64,000 nucleotides of DNA from positions 1,305,501-1,369,500 of the forward strand of contig JADJJT010000001.1 of NCBI GenBank assembly GCA_016706405.1, written 5' to 3'. Origin of the DNA: Sphingobacteriales bacterium. GTDB lineage: Bacteria > Bacteroidota > Bacteroidia > Chitinophagales > UBA2359. The notes below the pieces were generated by a model. It was not told the DNA's origin. It saw nothing but the letters and a program-made list of their open reading frames with translations, and made no database searches. The translations under genes and the position numbers were made by a program. Shown here piece by piece: positions 8,745 through 17,256 of the stretch. How positions within the stretch are numbered: the first letter of the stretch is position 1; every line of letters begins with the position of its first letter.

Positions 8745-9368
8745 TTAATTATCAGTAAAACTTTTTGCAGCACTTTCGCTTAAAATAAGAGTACCACTAT
8801 TTAAAATGCTATAGGTATTTAAGTTATTTACCAAAGCTATATTTGTTTTTGGTATATTGCGCAAAGATAAAAATACATTTGGACGAACATCGGCCAGCAC
8901 CATCAAGGATTTACGGCCAGTCAAACCCAAGTTTTTAAGAATATTAATATACTGCTTCGTTTTAGGGCTGTCAAAATCAAAATCTTCTAAAACCATAATA
9001 CTATTTTCGCGGGCTTTATACGTTAAAGCCGATTTTTTTGCCAACAACCTCACTTTTTTATTCAAATCCGAACGGTAGCTGCGAGGACGAGGGCCAAATA
9101 CACGGCCACCACCCTTGTACAAAGGGTTATTGATATCGCCTTTGCGCGACCCGCCGGTTCCTTTTTGGCGGTGCAATTTCCGGGTTGAGCCTGACATTTC
9201 GCCGCGCTCTTTTGATTTATGTGTTCCTTGGCGTTGATTGCCCAAGTAATGTTTTACCGCCAAATATATGGCGTGGTCGTTTGGTTGCTCAAGGTTAAAA
9301 ATGCTGTCTGGCAATTCTACCTCGCGACCTGTTGGCTGACCATTTGTATTTAAAACTGCTATTCGCAT
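8745..9368 (-). CDS. rplD: 50S ribosomal protein L4
   Basis: The 207-residue protein has the conserved tunnel extension HRQKGTGGSRKGDINNPLYK followed by GGGRVFGPRPRSY and the C-terminal Rossmann-like half. L4 lines the exit tunnel opposite L22. In E. coli it represses the S10 operon by attenuation; no such leader was identified here. It follows rplC by 22 bp. Confidence 0.98.
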   Translation of the reverse strand: MRIAVLNTNGQPTGREVELPDSIFNLEQPNDHAIYLAVKHYLGNQRQGTHKSKERGEMSGSTRKLHRQKGTGGSRKGDINNPLYKGGGRVFGPRPRSYRSDLNKKVRLLAKKSALTYKARENSIMVLEDFDFDSPKTKQYINILKNLGLTGRKSLMVLADVRPNVFLSLRNIPKTNIALVNNLNTYSILNSGTLILSESAAKSFTDN

Positions 9369-9390
9369 AGTAGTATTGGTTTTTTATTTC

Positions 9391-10008
9391 TTACTTAACA
9401 ATGGTTACATACGAACCTTTGCTGCCAGGCAATGCGCCTTTAATAAGCAAAATGTTTTTATCAGATAAAATTTTAACAATTTCAAGGTTGCGAACTTTAA
9501 CTCGTTCGCCACCCATACGGCCTGCCATGCGCATGCCTTTTAATACACGCGAGGGAAACGAAGAGGCTCCAATAGACCCGGGAGCACGCTCGCGGTTGTG
9601 CTGCCCGTGTGTGCGGCGGCCTACACCACCAAAATTATGGCGGCGTACTACGCCCTGAAAGCCCTTGCCTTTCGACGTGCCTACTACATCTACTATGTCG
9701 CCCTCGTTGAATATATCAACTTTAATTTCGGAGCCAAGCGCAGCCTCCAGATCATAGTCACGGAACTCTATTACTTTGCGCTTAGGGCTTACGCCAGCGC
9801 GCTCGAAATGCCCTTTTTGGGGCTTCGTCACATTTGATACTTTAGCATCGTCAAAACCTAACTGAATAGCGTTGTAACCATCGCTTTCTTCGGTTTTAAT
9901 TTGTGTAACAGCGCACGGACCGGCTAAAACAATCGTGCAGGGTATTTGGTGGCCACTTTCATTAAAGTAGCTGGTCATCCCAATTTTCTTTCCGATTAAA
10001 CCTTTCAT
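9391..10008 (-). CDS. rplC: 50S ribosomal protein L3
   Basis: The core protein runs from MKGLIGKKIGMTSYF at 10008 for 205 residues, the normal L3 length, with the conserved GKGFQGVVRRHNFGG and FPSRVLKGMRMAGRMGGERV. The frame is also open from an ATG at 10062, which would add 18 residues (MPQQQIYSF...) not found in other L3 proteins. I chose the family start, but the upstream ATG follows an A-rich stretch typical of starts in this genome and cannot be excluded. L3 helps form the peptidyl transferase centre. Confidence 0.95.
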   Translation of the reverse strand: MKGLIGKKIGMTSYFNESGHQIPCTIVLAGPCAVTQIKTEESDGYNAIQLGFDDAKVSNVTKPQKGHFERAGVSPKRKVIEFRDYDLEAALGSEIKVDIFNEGDIVDVVGTSKGKGFQGVVRRHNFGGVGRRTHGQHNRERAPGSIGASSFPSRVLKGMRMAGRMGGERVKVRNLEIVKILSDKNILLIKGALPGSKGSYVTIVK

Positions 10009-10129
10009 CGGCTTATACTGAAACGGTTTGATGGTGAAGGAGTAAATCTGTTGTTGTGGCATTTTTTCCGGATAGTTTTTTTTATGACTGCCTGTCCGTA
10101 TATCCTCAATAACAGGTTCTTTTAATTTT

Positions 10130-10438
10130 TTATGCTTTTATTTCTACGTCAACCCCACTGGGTAATTCAAGTTTCATCAAGGCATCTATAGTTTTATTGG
10201 TCGAGCTATAAATGTCTAATAGTCGCTTATAAGTAAACAGTTGAAACTGTTCGAGCGAGTTTTTGTTAACGTGCGGCGAGCGCAATACCGTAAAAATTTT
10301 CTTTTGTGTAGGTAATGGTATAGGGCCATTTACCACCGCGCCAGTAGCTTGTACGGTCTTAACAATTTTCTTGGCCGACTTGTCCACTAAATTGTGGTCA
10401 TACGACTTGAGTTTGATACGAATTCGTTGTGTGGCCAT
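10130..10438 (-). CDS. rpsJ: 30S ribosomal protein S10
   Basis: A 102-residue S10 with IRIKLKSYDHNLVDKSAKKI, GPIPLPTQKKIFTVLRSPHV and the C-terminal LPSGVDVEIK. It is a 30S head protein and, in other bacteria, an antitermination factor with NusB. It begins 6 bp after fusA ends, with no tuf gene between them. This joins the str and S10 segments directly. Confidence 0.98.
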   Translation of the reverse strand: MATQRIRIKLKSYDHNLVDKSAKKIVKTVQATGAVVNGPIPLPTQKKIFTVLRSPHVNKNSLEQFQLFTYKRLLDIYSSTNKTIDALMKLELPSGVDVEIKA

Positions 10439-10444
10439 AATATA

Positions 10445-12574
10445 TTAATCAATTTCGGCTTTAATTTTACCTTGTGATTTAGCAATTACCTCCTTGGCTA
10501 TGCCTTCGGGAGCAGGTGCATAGTGCGAAAATTCCATTGTAGAAGTAGCCCGTCCAGAAGTAATCGTACGCAACGAAGTTACATAACCAAACATCTCTGA
10601 GAGTGGCACTTTGGCTTTTACAACCTGAGCATTGTTTTTCGAGTCCATTCCCTCAATCATACCGCGGCGGCGGTTAAGGTCGCCCATAACGTTACCGCTA
10701 TAATCTTCGGGTGTAATTACTTCTAGCTTCATAATTGGCTCTAAAATTTGTGCACCAGCGGCGCGTGTTGCCTCGCGATAGGCTAATTTTGCACACATTT
10801 CAAACGAAAAACTGTCAGAGTCAACGGCGTGGAAACCGCCATCGAACAACCGAACTTTTAACGAAGGCATTTCGTAGCCAGCCAATGGGCCATTGACCAT
10901 GGCAGCAGCAAAACCTTTTTGTACAGCCGGTATAAATTCGCGTGGAATTGAACCGCCGACAATATCGTTAATAAATTCTAAGCCAAGTCTTGCTTCTCCG
11001 GTTTCGGGGTCAATACCGGCGGGAGAAACTTCAACAGATATTTTTGCAAATTTACCACGTCCACCTGTTTGCTTCTTATACACTTCTGTGTGTTGCAAAG
11101 TGCGGGTAATAGCTTCTTTATAATTCACTTGTGGTGCACCCTGGTTACATTCAACTTTAAACTCGCGTTTCAAGCGGTCAACAATAATTTCAAGGTGCAA
11201 CTCGCCCATTCCGGCAATAATTGTTTGGCCGGTATTTTCGTCAAAACTAACTTTAAAAGTGGGGTCCTCTTCGGCTAATTTTGACAACCCTATCCCTAAT
11301 TTATCTAAATCTTTTTGTGTTTTAGGCTCAATGGCTAACTGAATTACTGGCTCGGGGAACGACATGCTTTCCAAAACGATGGGGTTGCTTTCATCGCAAA
11401 GGGTATCGCCTGTTTTTATATCTTTAAAACCCATGCCAGCACCAATATCGCCAGCTTCAATGGTTTCGATGGGATTTTGCTTATTTGCGTGCATCTGAAA
11501 CAGACGCCCGATGCGTTCGCGTTTACCGGTACGAGTATTTAACACTTGAGAACCAGCATCTACTTTGCCCGAATAAACACGCATAAAACAAAGGCGGCCA
11601 ATATAGGGGTCGGTAGCAATTTTAAAAGCCAAGGCAGAAAAAGGTTCTTTCACGTCAGGTTTCCGGATAACTTCAGCGCCGGTATCCGGATGCGAGCCTA
11701 TAATTGCTTCTTTATCAAGTGGCGATGGCAAATAGGTTATAACGGCATCTAATAGTTGTTGCACTCCTTTGTTTTTAAAGGAGGCACCGCACATCATAGG
11801 TATAATAGCCATGCCAATAGTAGCAGCGCGGATTGCGGCCATTACTTCGGCTTCGGTGATAGTATCGGGGTCGTCAAAAAACTTTTCTAAAATTTGGTCG
11901 TCGTAGTCGGCCACTGCCTCAATTAATGCTTGGCGGTATTCGGCTGCCAACTCAACCATATCTTCCGGAATTGGCACCTCGTTAAAGGTCATACCTTTGT
12001 CTTCGCCAGTCCAAATAAATGCTTTATTAGTAATTAAGTCAACAATACCACGGAAATTATTTTCAGCACCAATAGGCAATTGAATAGGAACGGCGTTTGC
12101 ACCTAAAATGCGGCGAACCTGGTCAACTACCTCTAAAAAGTTAGCACCTGTACGGTCCATTTTATTTACAAAGCCAATGCGTGGCACACTATAGCGGTTT
12201 GCTTGACGCCATACTGTTTCAGATTGTGGCTCAACGCCTCCAACAGCACAAAATAGTGCCACTACCCCATCTAAAACTCGCAACGAACGCTCTACCTCTA
12301 CGGTAAAGTCAACGTGGCCGGGGGTGTCAATAACATTTATTTGGTACTCATCGTTGCGGTATTTCCACCCAACGCGAGTAGCTGCCGATGTAATAGTTAT
12401 ACCGCGCTCTTGCTCTTGCTCCATCCAGTCCATTGTAGCGGTACCATCGTGTACTTCACCCAATTTATGTGTTAAGCCGGTGTAGTACAGAATTCGCTCG
12501 GTAGTAGTGGTTTTGCCAGCATCAATATGTGCGGCAATACCAATATTCCGGGTGAATTTTAAATCGCGTGCCAT
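10445..12574 (-). CDS. fusA: Translation elongation factor G
   Basis: A complete 709-residue EF-G. It has the GTPase motifs G1 AHIDAGKT (residues 15-22), the switch II motif DTPGH, and NKMD, then domains II-V ending in the conserved RGMIEGMD and TSLRTITSGRATSTMEF blocks. EF-G drives tRNA-mRNA translocation and, with RRF, ribosome recycling. It lies between rpsG and rpsJ as in classical str operons and has the full set of domains expected of a housekeeping fusA. Confidence 0.99.
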   Translation of the reverse strand: MARDLKFTRNIGIAAHIDAGKTTTTERILYYTGLTHKLGEVHDGTATMDWMEQEQERGITITSAATRVGWKYRNDEYQINVIDTPGHVDFTVEVERSLRVLDGVVALFCAVGGVEPQSETVWRQANRYSVPRIGFVNKMDRTGANFLEVVDQVRRILGANAVPIQLPIGAENNFRGIVDLITNKAFIWTGEDKGMTFNEVPIPEDMVELAAEYRQALIEAVADYDDQILEKFFDDPDTITEAEVMAAIRAATIGMAIIPMMCGASFKNKGVQQLLDAVITYLPSPLDKEAIIGSHPDTGAEVIRKPDVKEPFSALAFKIATDPYIGRLCFMRVYSGKVDAGSQVLNTRTGKRERIGRLFQMHANKQNPIETIEAGDIGAGMGFKDIKTGDTLCDESNPIVLESMSFPEPVIQLAIEPKTQKDLDKLGIGLSKLAEEDPTFKVSFDENTGQTIIAGMGELHLEIIVDRLKREFKVECNQGAPQVNYKEAITRTLQHTEVYKKQTGGRGKFAKISVEVSPAGIDPETGEARLGLEFINDIVGGSIPREFIPAVQKGFAAAMVNGPLAGYEMPSLKVRLFDGGFHAVDSDSFSFEMCAKLAYREATRAAGAQILEPIMKLEVITPEDYSGNVMGDLNRRRGMIEGMDSKNNAQVVKAKVPLSEMFGYVTSLRTITSGRATSTMEFSHYAPAPEGIAKEVIAKSQGKIKAEID

Positions 12575-12742
12575 GTTTTATAAATTAAAAAAATATTTGA
12601 TTATAATATGAGTTATTGAATTTCCGGATGCAAGTTTACTAATGTTAGGTAATTGAGTTTTATTATTTTGGGGCTATCCGGATATATTTGTTTTTTTATT
12701 TTGAAATCCAAGCCAAAACAGCTTTAATTTTTATTTCTATTT

Positions 12743-13210
12743 TTAGGCTCTAAAATGTGCAAAAGCTTTGTTGGCCTCGGCCATACGGTGTGTATCTTCT
12801 TTCTTTTTAACTGCACCACCTTCGCTTTTTGCGGCTGCTACAATTTCGTTGGCTAATTTTTGTGCCATTGATTTTCCGGGGCGTTTGCGAGCAAACAAAA
12901 TCATCCATTTCATGCCTACTGATATACGGCGGTCGGGGCGTATTTCGGTTGGAATTTGGAAGGTTGCGCCTCCAATCCGGCGGCTGCGCACTTCAACCTG
13001 TGGCATTATATTATTAAGGGCTTTTTTCCATACTTCGTAGCCATCTTCGCTGGCCATTTGACTCACGGCGTCAACTGTTTGGTAAAAAACGGCGAACGAA
13101 GTACTTTTTTTTCCTTCGTACATCATCATATTTACAAAGCGGGTAACGAGTGGGTCGTTAAAGCGCACATCGGGTGCGAGGGGTCTTTTTTTAGCTTTTG
13201 TTTTACGCAT
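12743..13210 (-). CDS. rpsG: 30S ribosomal protein S7
   Basis: A 155-residue S7 with the conserved DPLVTRFVNMMMYEGKKS, PQVEVRSRRIGGATFQIPTE and KKKEDTHRMAEANKAFAHFR. S7 starts assembly of the 30S head and lies near the E site. It is 62 bp downstream of rpsL; a 168-bp spacer follows before fusA. Confidence 0.98.
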   Translation of the reverse strand: MRKTKAKKRPLAPDVRFNDPLVTRFVNMMMYEGKKSTSFAVFYQTVDAVSQMASEDGYEVWKKALNNIMPQVEVRSRRIGGATFQIPTEIRPDRRISVGMKWMILFARKRPGKSMAQKLANEIVAAAKSEGGAVKKKEDTHRMAEANKAFAHFRA

Positions 13211-13272
13211 TTTAAATCTCTACGTTTTGCAGTGGCTTATTTTATATAGCGTTATAGATTAAAGGGGTGGGG

Positions 13273-13701
13273 TTATTTCTTTTTGCCGGGTGCGGGTTTA
13301 CCACCTTTGCCGGGGGCTGCTGCCTGGCCTGGTTTTGGGCGTTTTGCGCCATAAAGCGAGCGGCTTTGTCGGCGTTTATCTACGCCAGAGGTATCAAGTG
13401 CGCCGCGCACAATGGTATAACGCACCCCGGGCAGGTCTTTTACCCTGCCGCCGGCCACTAATACTATTGAGTGCTCTTGCAGGTTATGGCCTTCGCCGGG
13501 TATGTATGCAATTACTTCTACGCCATGTGTTAAGCGCACTTTAGCTACTTTACGCAAGGCAGAGTTGGGTTTTTTGGGCGTGGTAGTATAAACGCGGGTA
13601 CATACGCCGCGGCGCTGTGGACAAGCATTTAAAGCCCTCGATTTACTGGCCGATTTTTGTTGTTCGCGGCCTTTACGCACTAATTGTTGTATAGTTGGCA
13701 T
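13273..13701 (-). CDS. rpsL: 30S ribosomal protein S12
   Basis: The 142-residue protein starts MPTIQQLVRKGRE and has VYTTTPKKPNSALRKVAKVR and GRVKDLPGVRYTIVRGALD. The lysines at the two classical streptomycin positions (TPKKPNS and RVKDLPG) are wild type, so no target-based streptomycin resistance is predicted. The C-terminus is a 15-20 residue Gly/Pro/Lys-rich tail (GQAAAPGKGGKPAPGKKK) beyond the normal S12 end. It is the first gene of the long ribosomal cluster and has candidate promoters just upstream. Confidence 0.98.
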   Translation of the reverse strand: MPTIQQLVRKGREQQKSASKSRALNACPQRRGVCTRVYTTTPKKPNSALRKVAKVRLTHGVEVIAYIPGEGHNLQEHSIVLVAGGRVKDLPGVRYTIVRGALDTSGVDKRRQSRSLYGAKRPKPGQAAAPGKGGKPAPGKKK

Positions 13702-13724
13702 ACTTGCGCCGTTTAAATGGGCGG

Positions 13725-13732
13725 CAAAGGTA
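13725..13732 (-). promoter_or_regulatory. Candidate proximal promoter -7 box for the str-S10-spc cluster
   Basis: On the reverse strand the sequence TACCTTTG matches the Bacteroidota -7 consensus TAnnTTTG exactly. It lies 24 bp upstream of the rpsL ATG, giving a very short leader. I do not see a TTG at the expected 19-20 bp upstream, so the -33 element is weak or absent. Confidence 0.55.
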
Positions 13733-13854
13733 CAAAATTTACCTTACCGATTATTGTATTCGGTTAAAAAAATATTTTACACAACGATTTGCAAGGCACA
13801 ACAAAGCTTGTAATTATTGTAAATCAATAACAAACCCTAACTCTTTTACAAGTA

Positions 13855-13871
13855 TCAAACAAATTGTTTGA
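13855..13871. repeat. Perfect 8-bp inverted repeat in the rpsL leader
   Basis: TCAAACAA-A-TTGTTTGA is a perfect palindrome with a one-base centre. It lies between the two candidate rpsL promoter boxes, so it would be an operator-like site for the distal promoter or a small hairpin in its transcript. There is no match to a binding site I know. Confidence 0.35.
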
Positions 13872-13993
13872 GTTGTGTTTACGTTACGAAACCGATATAC
13901 CGTTAATTATTTGATATCAGCTAAAGACCTGTTATATCGTTGGTAAGAGGCAGTTTCGGGCGGTTAAAATATGCTAATCGCCAAATGAGAGCG

Positions 13994-14001
13994 CAAAGAT
14001 A
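13994..14001 (-). promoter_or_regulatory. Candidate distal promoter -7 box for the str-S10-spc cluster
   Basis: The reverse strand reads TATCTTTG, an exact TAnnTTTG match, about 290 bp upstream of rpsL. A transcript from here would carry a leader of nearly 300 nt that includes the palindrome at 13855-13871. A clear -33 TTG is not present. The 483-bp spacer 13702-14184 otherwise holds no ORF that I recognise. Confidence 0.4.
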
Positions 14002-14079
14002 CGCTTATTTTTTGGATGTGCACCTTCTAAGCCTATTTTTTTTAAAAAAAAATGATTTTTTTTGAGTTTAGTATTTGAA

Positions 14080-14114
14080 ATTATCCGGAAGTTGTGCTTT
14101 TTCTTCCGGGTAAT
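14080..14114 (-). terminator. Hairpin downstream of the rsh gene
   Basis: ATTATCCGGAAG at 14080-14091 pairs with CTTCCGGGTAAT at 14103-14114 (12 bp, one G-T wobble) around an 11-nt loop. It lies 70 bp past the stop of the (p)ppGpp synthetase gene at 14185. The reverse-strand tract after it is only weakly T-rich, so termination activity is uncertain. One arm is an iterated TCCGGA palindrome. Confidence 0.45.
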
Positions 14115-14184
14115 TTATTTTCCGGATAGCTGAAGCTCGACTCTATAATGTAGTACTCTTCTTAATCTGATGATTATGTTTGTA

Positions 14185-16563
14185 TTACGATGTAGAGGTG
14201 TCAATTAAATCGCCTTCGCGTGCTACGCTATAAATGCCGGGCTCGTCTTTAAGGCGCTTAATTAATTCGTTAAGTTGGCGGTTATTTTTTACATATACTT
14301 CTATATAGCCTTCAAAAAGGCCGAGTCCTTCGCCGGCATCTAATTTTAGCGAGCGCATATTTAGTTGCATCTCACCCGATATGATATTGCCAAGGCGCAA
14401 TACTACGCCAATATCATCTTGGCCAACGATACGCAAACCCACATGAAATAAAATTTCTTTGCTTTGTTTAGCCCAGCGTACCTTTACTACGCGGTAAGGA
14501 TATTTTGAAATTAGGTTAGGTACGTTGGTACAGCTTTCGCGGTGTAAACGTATGCCGTTTGAGATAGAAACAAAGCCGATAATACTGTCGCCTGGAACGG
14601 GGTGGCAACAAGTGGCAATTGAATAGTCAACTTTGTCGGCAAAGCCTTCAAAAACAGTTACTCCTCCACTGTACTGTGTGTTATTGGAGTTAAATTTATT
14701 GTTGATTTTATTTTCAATTTCGGTAATAACATCGCTGGTAAGGGCTTGAGCAGCTTTCTTTTCTTCGGGTGTTGCTATCATTTTGTCGCCCAAAAAAGAA
14801 AGCTGGCGCAGGTCTTCAATATTAATATGTTCTTTGGCAATACTTATGTATAAATCTTGTATGGTTTCTAATTTAAAATAGAAGGCAATTTGTTGCAGGA
14901 CATGGTCATTTTCGTTTATTTTTAGGCTTTTCAATTTGCGGGTTAAAATTTCTTGCCCTGCTTGTGCTAGATCTCGTTTTTGGGTATTGATGGTACTGCG
15001 TATTTTTGACCTTGCGCGGCTTGTTCTGGCAAAATTCAGCCAATCGAGATTAGGTTTTTGCCGCTTTGAAGTAATAATAGATATGGTGTCGCCGCTGCTT
15101 AGTTCGTGGTCAATATTGTATAGTTTGTCGCGTTTATTAATTTTAGCACCTACGCAGGTATTTCCTAATTCGGTATGTACTTCGTAAGCAAAATCAAGTA
15201 CTGTTGCGCCTGCGGGCAAATATTTTATTTCTCCGGCTGGTGTTGATACTATAATTTCGTCTTTATATAATTCATGTGTAAATTCGCGTACCCAATTAAG
15301 CGCATTGTGTTCGTCTGTATGCATTTGGGCTAAAAAGTCGCGCACTTTGGCCAACCAGTTATCTAATCCGGCGGGCATAAGAATTTTGTTTTCGCTCTTT
15401 TTGTTTTTATAATTCCAGTGGGCTACAATGCCGCGTTCGGCAATATTATCCATGCGTTTGCTGCGAATTTGCACCTCGAAGCGGCGTCCATCGGGCCCGG
15501 TAAAGGTGTCGTGTAATGCTTGATATTCGTTTTCTTTACGGTGGTTAACCATGTCTTTATGGCGTCCGGGTACAGTTTGATAAATAGTTGAAACAAGGGC
15601 AAATACGTTCCATATTATTTTTCTTTCTTCCTTTTTATATGCTTCAAGATCTTCAAACTCTCCTTCAACGTCAAAAATAATTCTAATAGCAAAAAGGTCA
15701 TAAATATCGTCTATGGTTGTTTGGCCACGGGCTTGCATTTTTTGGTAAATCGAAAAAATATGTTTGGGGCGGCCATAGATATCTAAATTTTTATGTCCTT
15801 CGGCTTCAAGTATTTTTTTAATTGGGGCGACAATTTTTTGAATAAAGGCTTCGCGTTCGCGTTTTTTCTCGCGGTTAAGCATTGTATGAATAGCTTTATA
15901 AACGTGAGGCTGTGTGCATTTCATGCAGAGGTCTTCGAGTTGTGATTTTATTTTATACATGCCTAACCTATGAGCTATTGGCACGTAAAGGGCAAGAGTT
16001 TCGGAGGCAATGCGTATTTGCTTGTCGTATGGCATGGATTTCATGGTAAGCATGTTATGCAAGCGGTCGGCAATTTTTATCAAAATAATTCGGATATCGC
16101 TGCCAAGCGTTACCAGGGTTTTCCGGATATTTTCGGCTTGTTTTTCAACAAAGGAGCGGTCGTCAACAAAGCCTTTAATTTTCGAAAGCCCTTCCACTAA
16201 AAATCTGATTTGCAAGCCAAAATAATGCTCAATATCTTCGAGCGGGGTAGCTGTATCTTCGTGTACGTCGTGCAGCAAAGCGGCTTTAATAGATTCGGCA
16301 TCGAGGTTCATGTCGGTAGCTACAATTTTGGCTACGGTAATAGGGTGCAAAATATAGGGCTCGCCGCTTTTGCGATACATACCTTTATGTTTATCGCGGG
16401 CAAATTCAAAAGCCTGGCGTATTCCGGCATAGGTATCATCCGGCAAGTAGGTACAGAATTTCATCAAGTCATTAAAAGCCTTTTCTACTATTACGTTTTC
16501 TTCTTCGTCTGTTAAAGGCTTTATTAACAACGGGGGGGTGGTTTCTCGGCTCAGCAAAATCAT
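14185..16563 (-). CDS. Bifunctional-type (p)ppGpp synthetase/hydrolase (RelA/SpoT family)
   Basis: The frame is open to 16683 but the first 40 codons look like spacer; MILLSRETTPPLLIKP at 16563 gives 792 residues, near the family length. An HD hydrolase domain (about 50-210) keeps YILHP, LLHDVHEDT and ADRLHNM. The synthetase domain (about 260-400) keeps GRPKHIFSIYQKM, YDLFAIRIIF and EVQIR. A TGS domain follows near 435 and an ACT domain near 705-790. The enzyme makes and degrades the stringent-response alarmone. The normally invariant NGYQSLHT-type motif reads NEYQALHD (about residue 347), replacing Gly and Thr; synthetase activity may be altered. It could be called relA or spoT; the intact HD favours a Rel/SpoT-like dual enzyme. 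Confidence 0.95.
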   Translation of the reverse strand: MILLSRETTPPLLIKPLTDEEENVIVEKAFNDLMKFCTYLPDDTYAGIRQAFEFARDKHKGMYRKSGEPYILHPITVAKIVATDMNLDAESIKAALLHDVHEDTATPLEDIEHYFGLQIRFLVEGLSKIKGFVDDRSFVEKQAENIRKTLVTLGSDIRIILIKIADRLHNMLTMKSMPYDKQIRIASETLALYVPIAHRLGMYKIKSQLEDLCMKCTQPHVYKAIHTMLNREKKREREAFIQKIVAPIKKILEAEGHKNLDIYGRPKHIFSIYQKMQARGQTTIDDIYDLFAIRIIFDVEGEFEDLEAYKKEERKIIWNVFALVSTIYQTVPGRHKDMVNHRKENEYQALHDTFTGPDGRRFEVQIRSKRMDNIAERGIVAHWNYKNKKSENKILMPAGLDNWLAKVRDFLAQMHTDEHNALNWVREFTHELYKDEIIVSTPAGEIKYLPAGATVLDFAYEVHTELGNTCVGAKINKRDKLYNIDHELSSGDTISIITSKRQKPNLDWLNFARTSRARSKIRSTINTQKRDLAQAGQEILTRKLKSLKINENDHVLQQIAFYFKLETIQDLYISIAKEHINIEDLRQLSFLGDKMIATPEEKKAAQALTSDVITEIENKINNKFNSNNTQYSGGVTVFEGFADKVDYSIATCCHPVPGDSIIGFVSISNGIRLHRESCTNVPNLISKYPYRVVKVRWAKQSKEILFHVGLRIVGQDDIGVVLRLGNIISGEMQLNMRSLKLDAGEGLGLFEGYIEVYVKNNRQLNELIKRLKDEPGIYSVAREGDLIDTSTS

Positions 16564-16822
16564 AAATATAAGGTGTATAGTTGTATCAAATAAAAAAAAT
16601 AAGTGATGAATGAAAAAATTATTATGGCATAGAATTAGCGTTAAAACAGCATAACAAAAGGGGCTGCAACCAAGTGATACCATCCTATTTTGTTAGTTTA
16701 GTATTTTTGATTGCAATAGAAAGGAGGATTGTTTGTATTTATGATTAGGGTGAGTCTTTTGGCTTTAGCTTCCTTAGAACCAAAATTTTAGGGTAAAATA
16801 AACTAAGTTGCCAAAGTTTTTT

Positions 16823-16852
16823 TTGAGAATTAAAAATAAAGCAATAACTTTG
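16823..16852 (+). promoter_or_regulatory. Promoter for tRNA-Leu
   Basis: TTG at 16823-16825 and TAACTTTG at 16845-16852 are separated by exactly 19 bp, matching the Bacteroidota housekeeping consensus (TTG-N19-TAnnTTTG). The tRNA starts about 100 bp downstream. The rest of 16564-16822 contains only the short open extension of the rsh frame and no recognisable gene. Confidence 0.65.
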
Positions 16853-16953
16853 CGGCTGCATTTAGCAAGCTACTCGCTTTTGGTTATTTTTTAAAAATAA
16901 ACGGCAAGTTACAACTTTTTTTTAAAAATGCCAAATTTTTTATTTTATACTTT

Positions 16954-17035
16954 GCGGATGTGGCGTAATTGGTAGCCGCGCTAGACTTAGGATCTAGTGT
17001 CGTGAGACGTGGGGGTTCGAGTCCCTTCATCCGCA
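16954..17035 (+). tRNA. tRNA-Leu (anticodon UAG)
   Basis: An 82-nt tRNA. The acceptor stem GCGGATG pairs with CATCCGC, followed by A as the discriminator base; CCA is not encoded. The anticodon arm CTAGA-CTTAGGA-TCTAG gives UAG, reading CUA-type leucine codons. A variable arm and GGTTCGAGTCC T arm are present, consistent with a class II leucine tRNA. Confidence 0.97.
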
Positions 17036-17041
17036 CTTTGT

Positions 17042-17065
17042 TTGCCTCGATGGCAATTTTTTTTT
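17042..17065 (+). terminator. Rho-independent terminator of tRNA-Leu
   Basis: TTGCC-TCGAT-GGCAA forms a short stem-loop followed at once by nine T residues, 6 bp after the tRNA end. This is a classical intrinsic terminator. Confidence 0.75.
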
Positions 17066-17164
17066 GATGAGGTGCAAGTGTTTTACCTATCCGATATTTA
17101 AACCGCAGCTGTGGGGCAAAATATCCGGATATTATTTTTTAAGTTTTTGTACTTTTTCCTTCCT

Positions 17165-17172
17165 TATCTTTG
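17165..17172 (+). promoter_or_regulatory. Candidate promoter -7 box for trigger factor
   Basis: TATCTTTG matches TAnnTTTG and is followed by GCACG, as in other promoters of this window. It lies 85 bp upstream of the trigger factor ATG. A TTG at 17147-17149 is 15 bp upstream, closer than the ideal 19 bp. Confidence 0.5.
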
Positions 17173-17256
17173 CACGTCTTTTGCAAATATACCTTCGCTA
17201 ATTTCTAATTTATTTTACTTTAATTTATTGTTGTTAAAATTTATCTATAAATAATA

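Noticed and set aside
16564..16683. N-terminal membrane extension of the (p)ppGpp enzyme
   Set aside because: The extra 40 codons are hydrophobic by AT-rich chance; family members start near MILLSRE at 16563.
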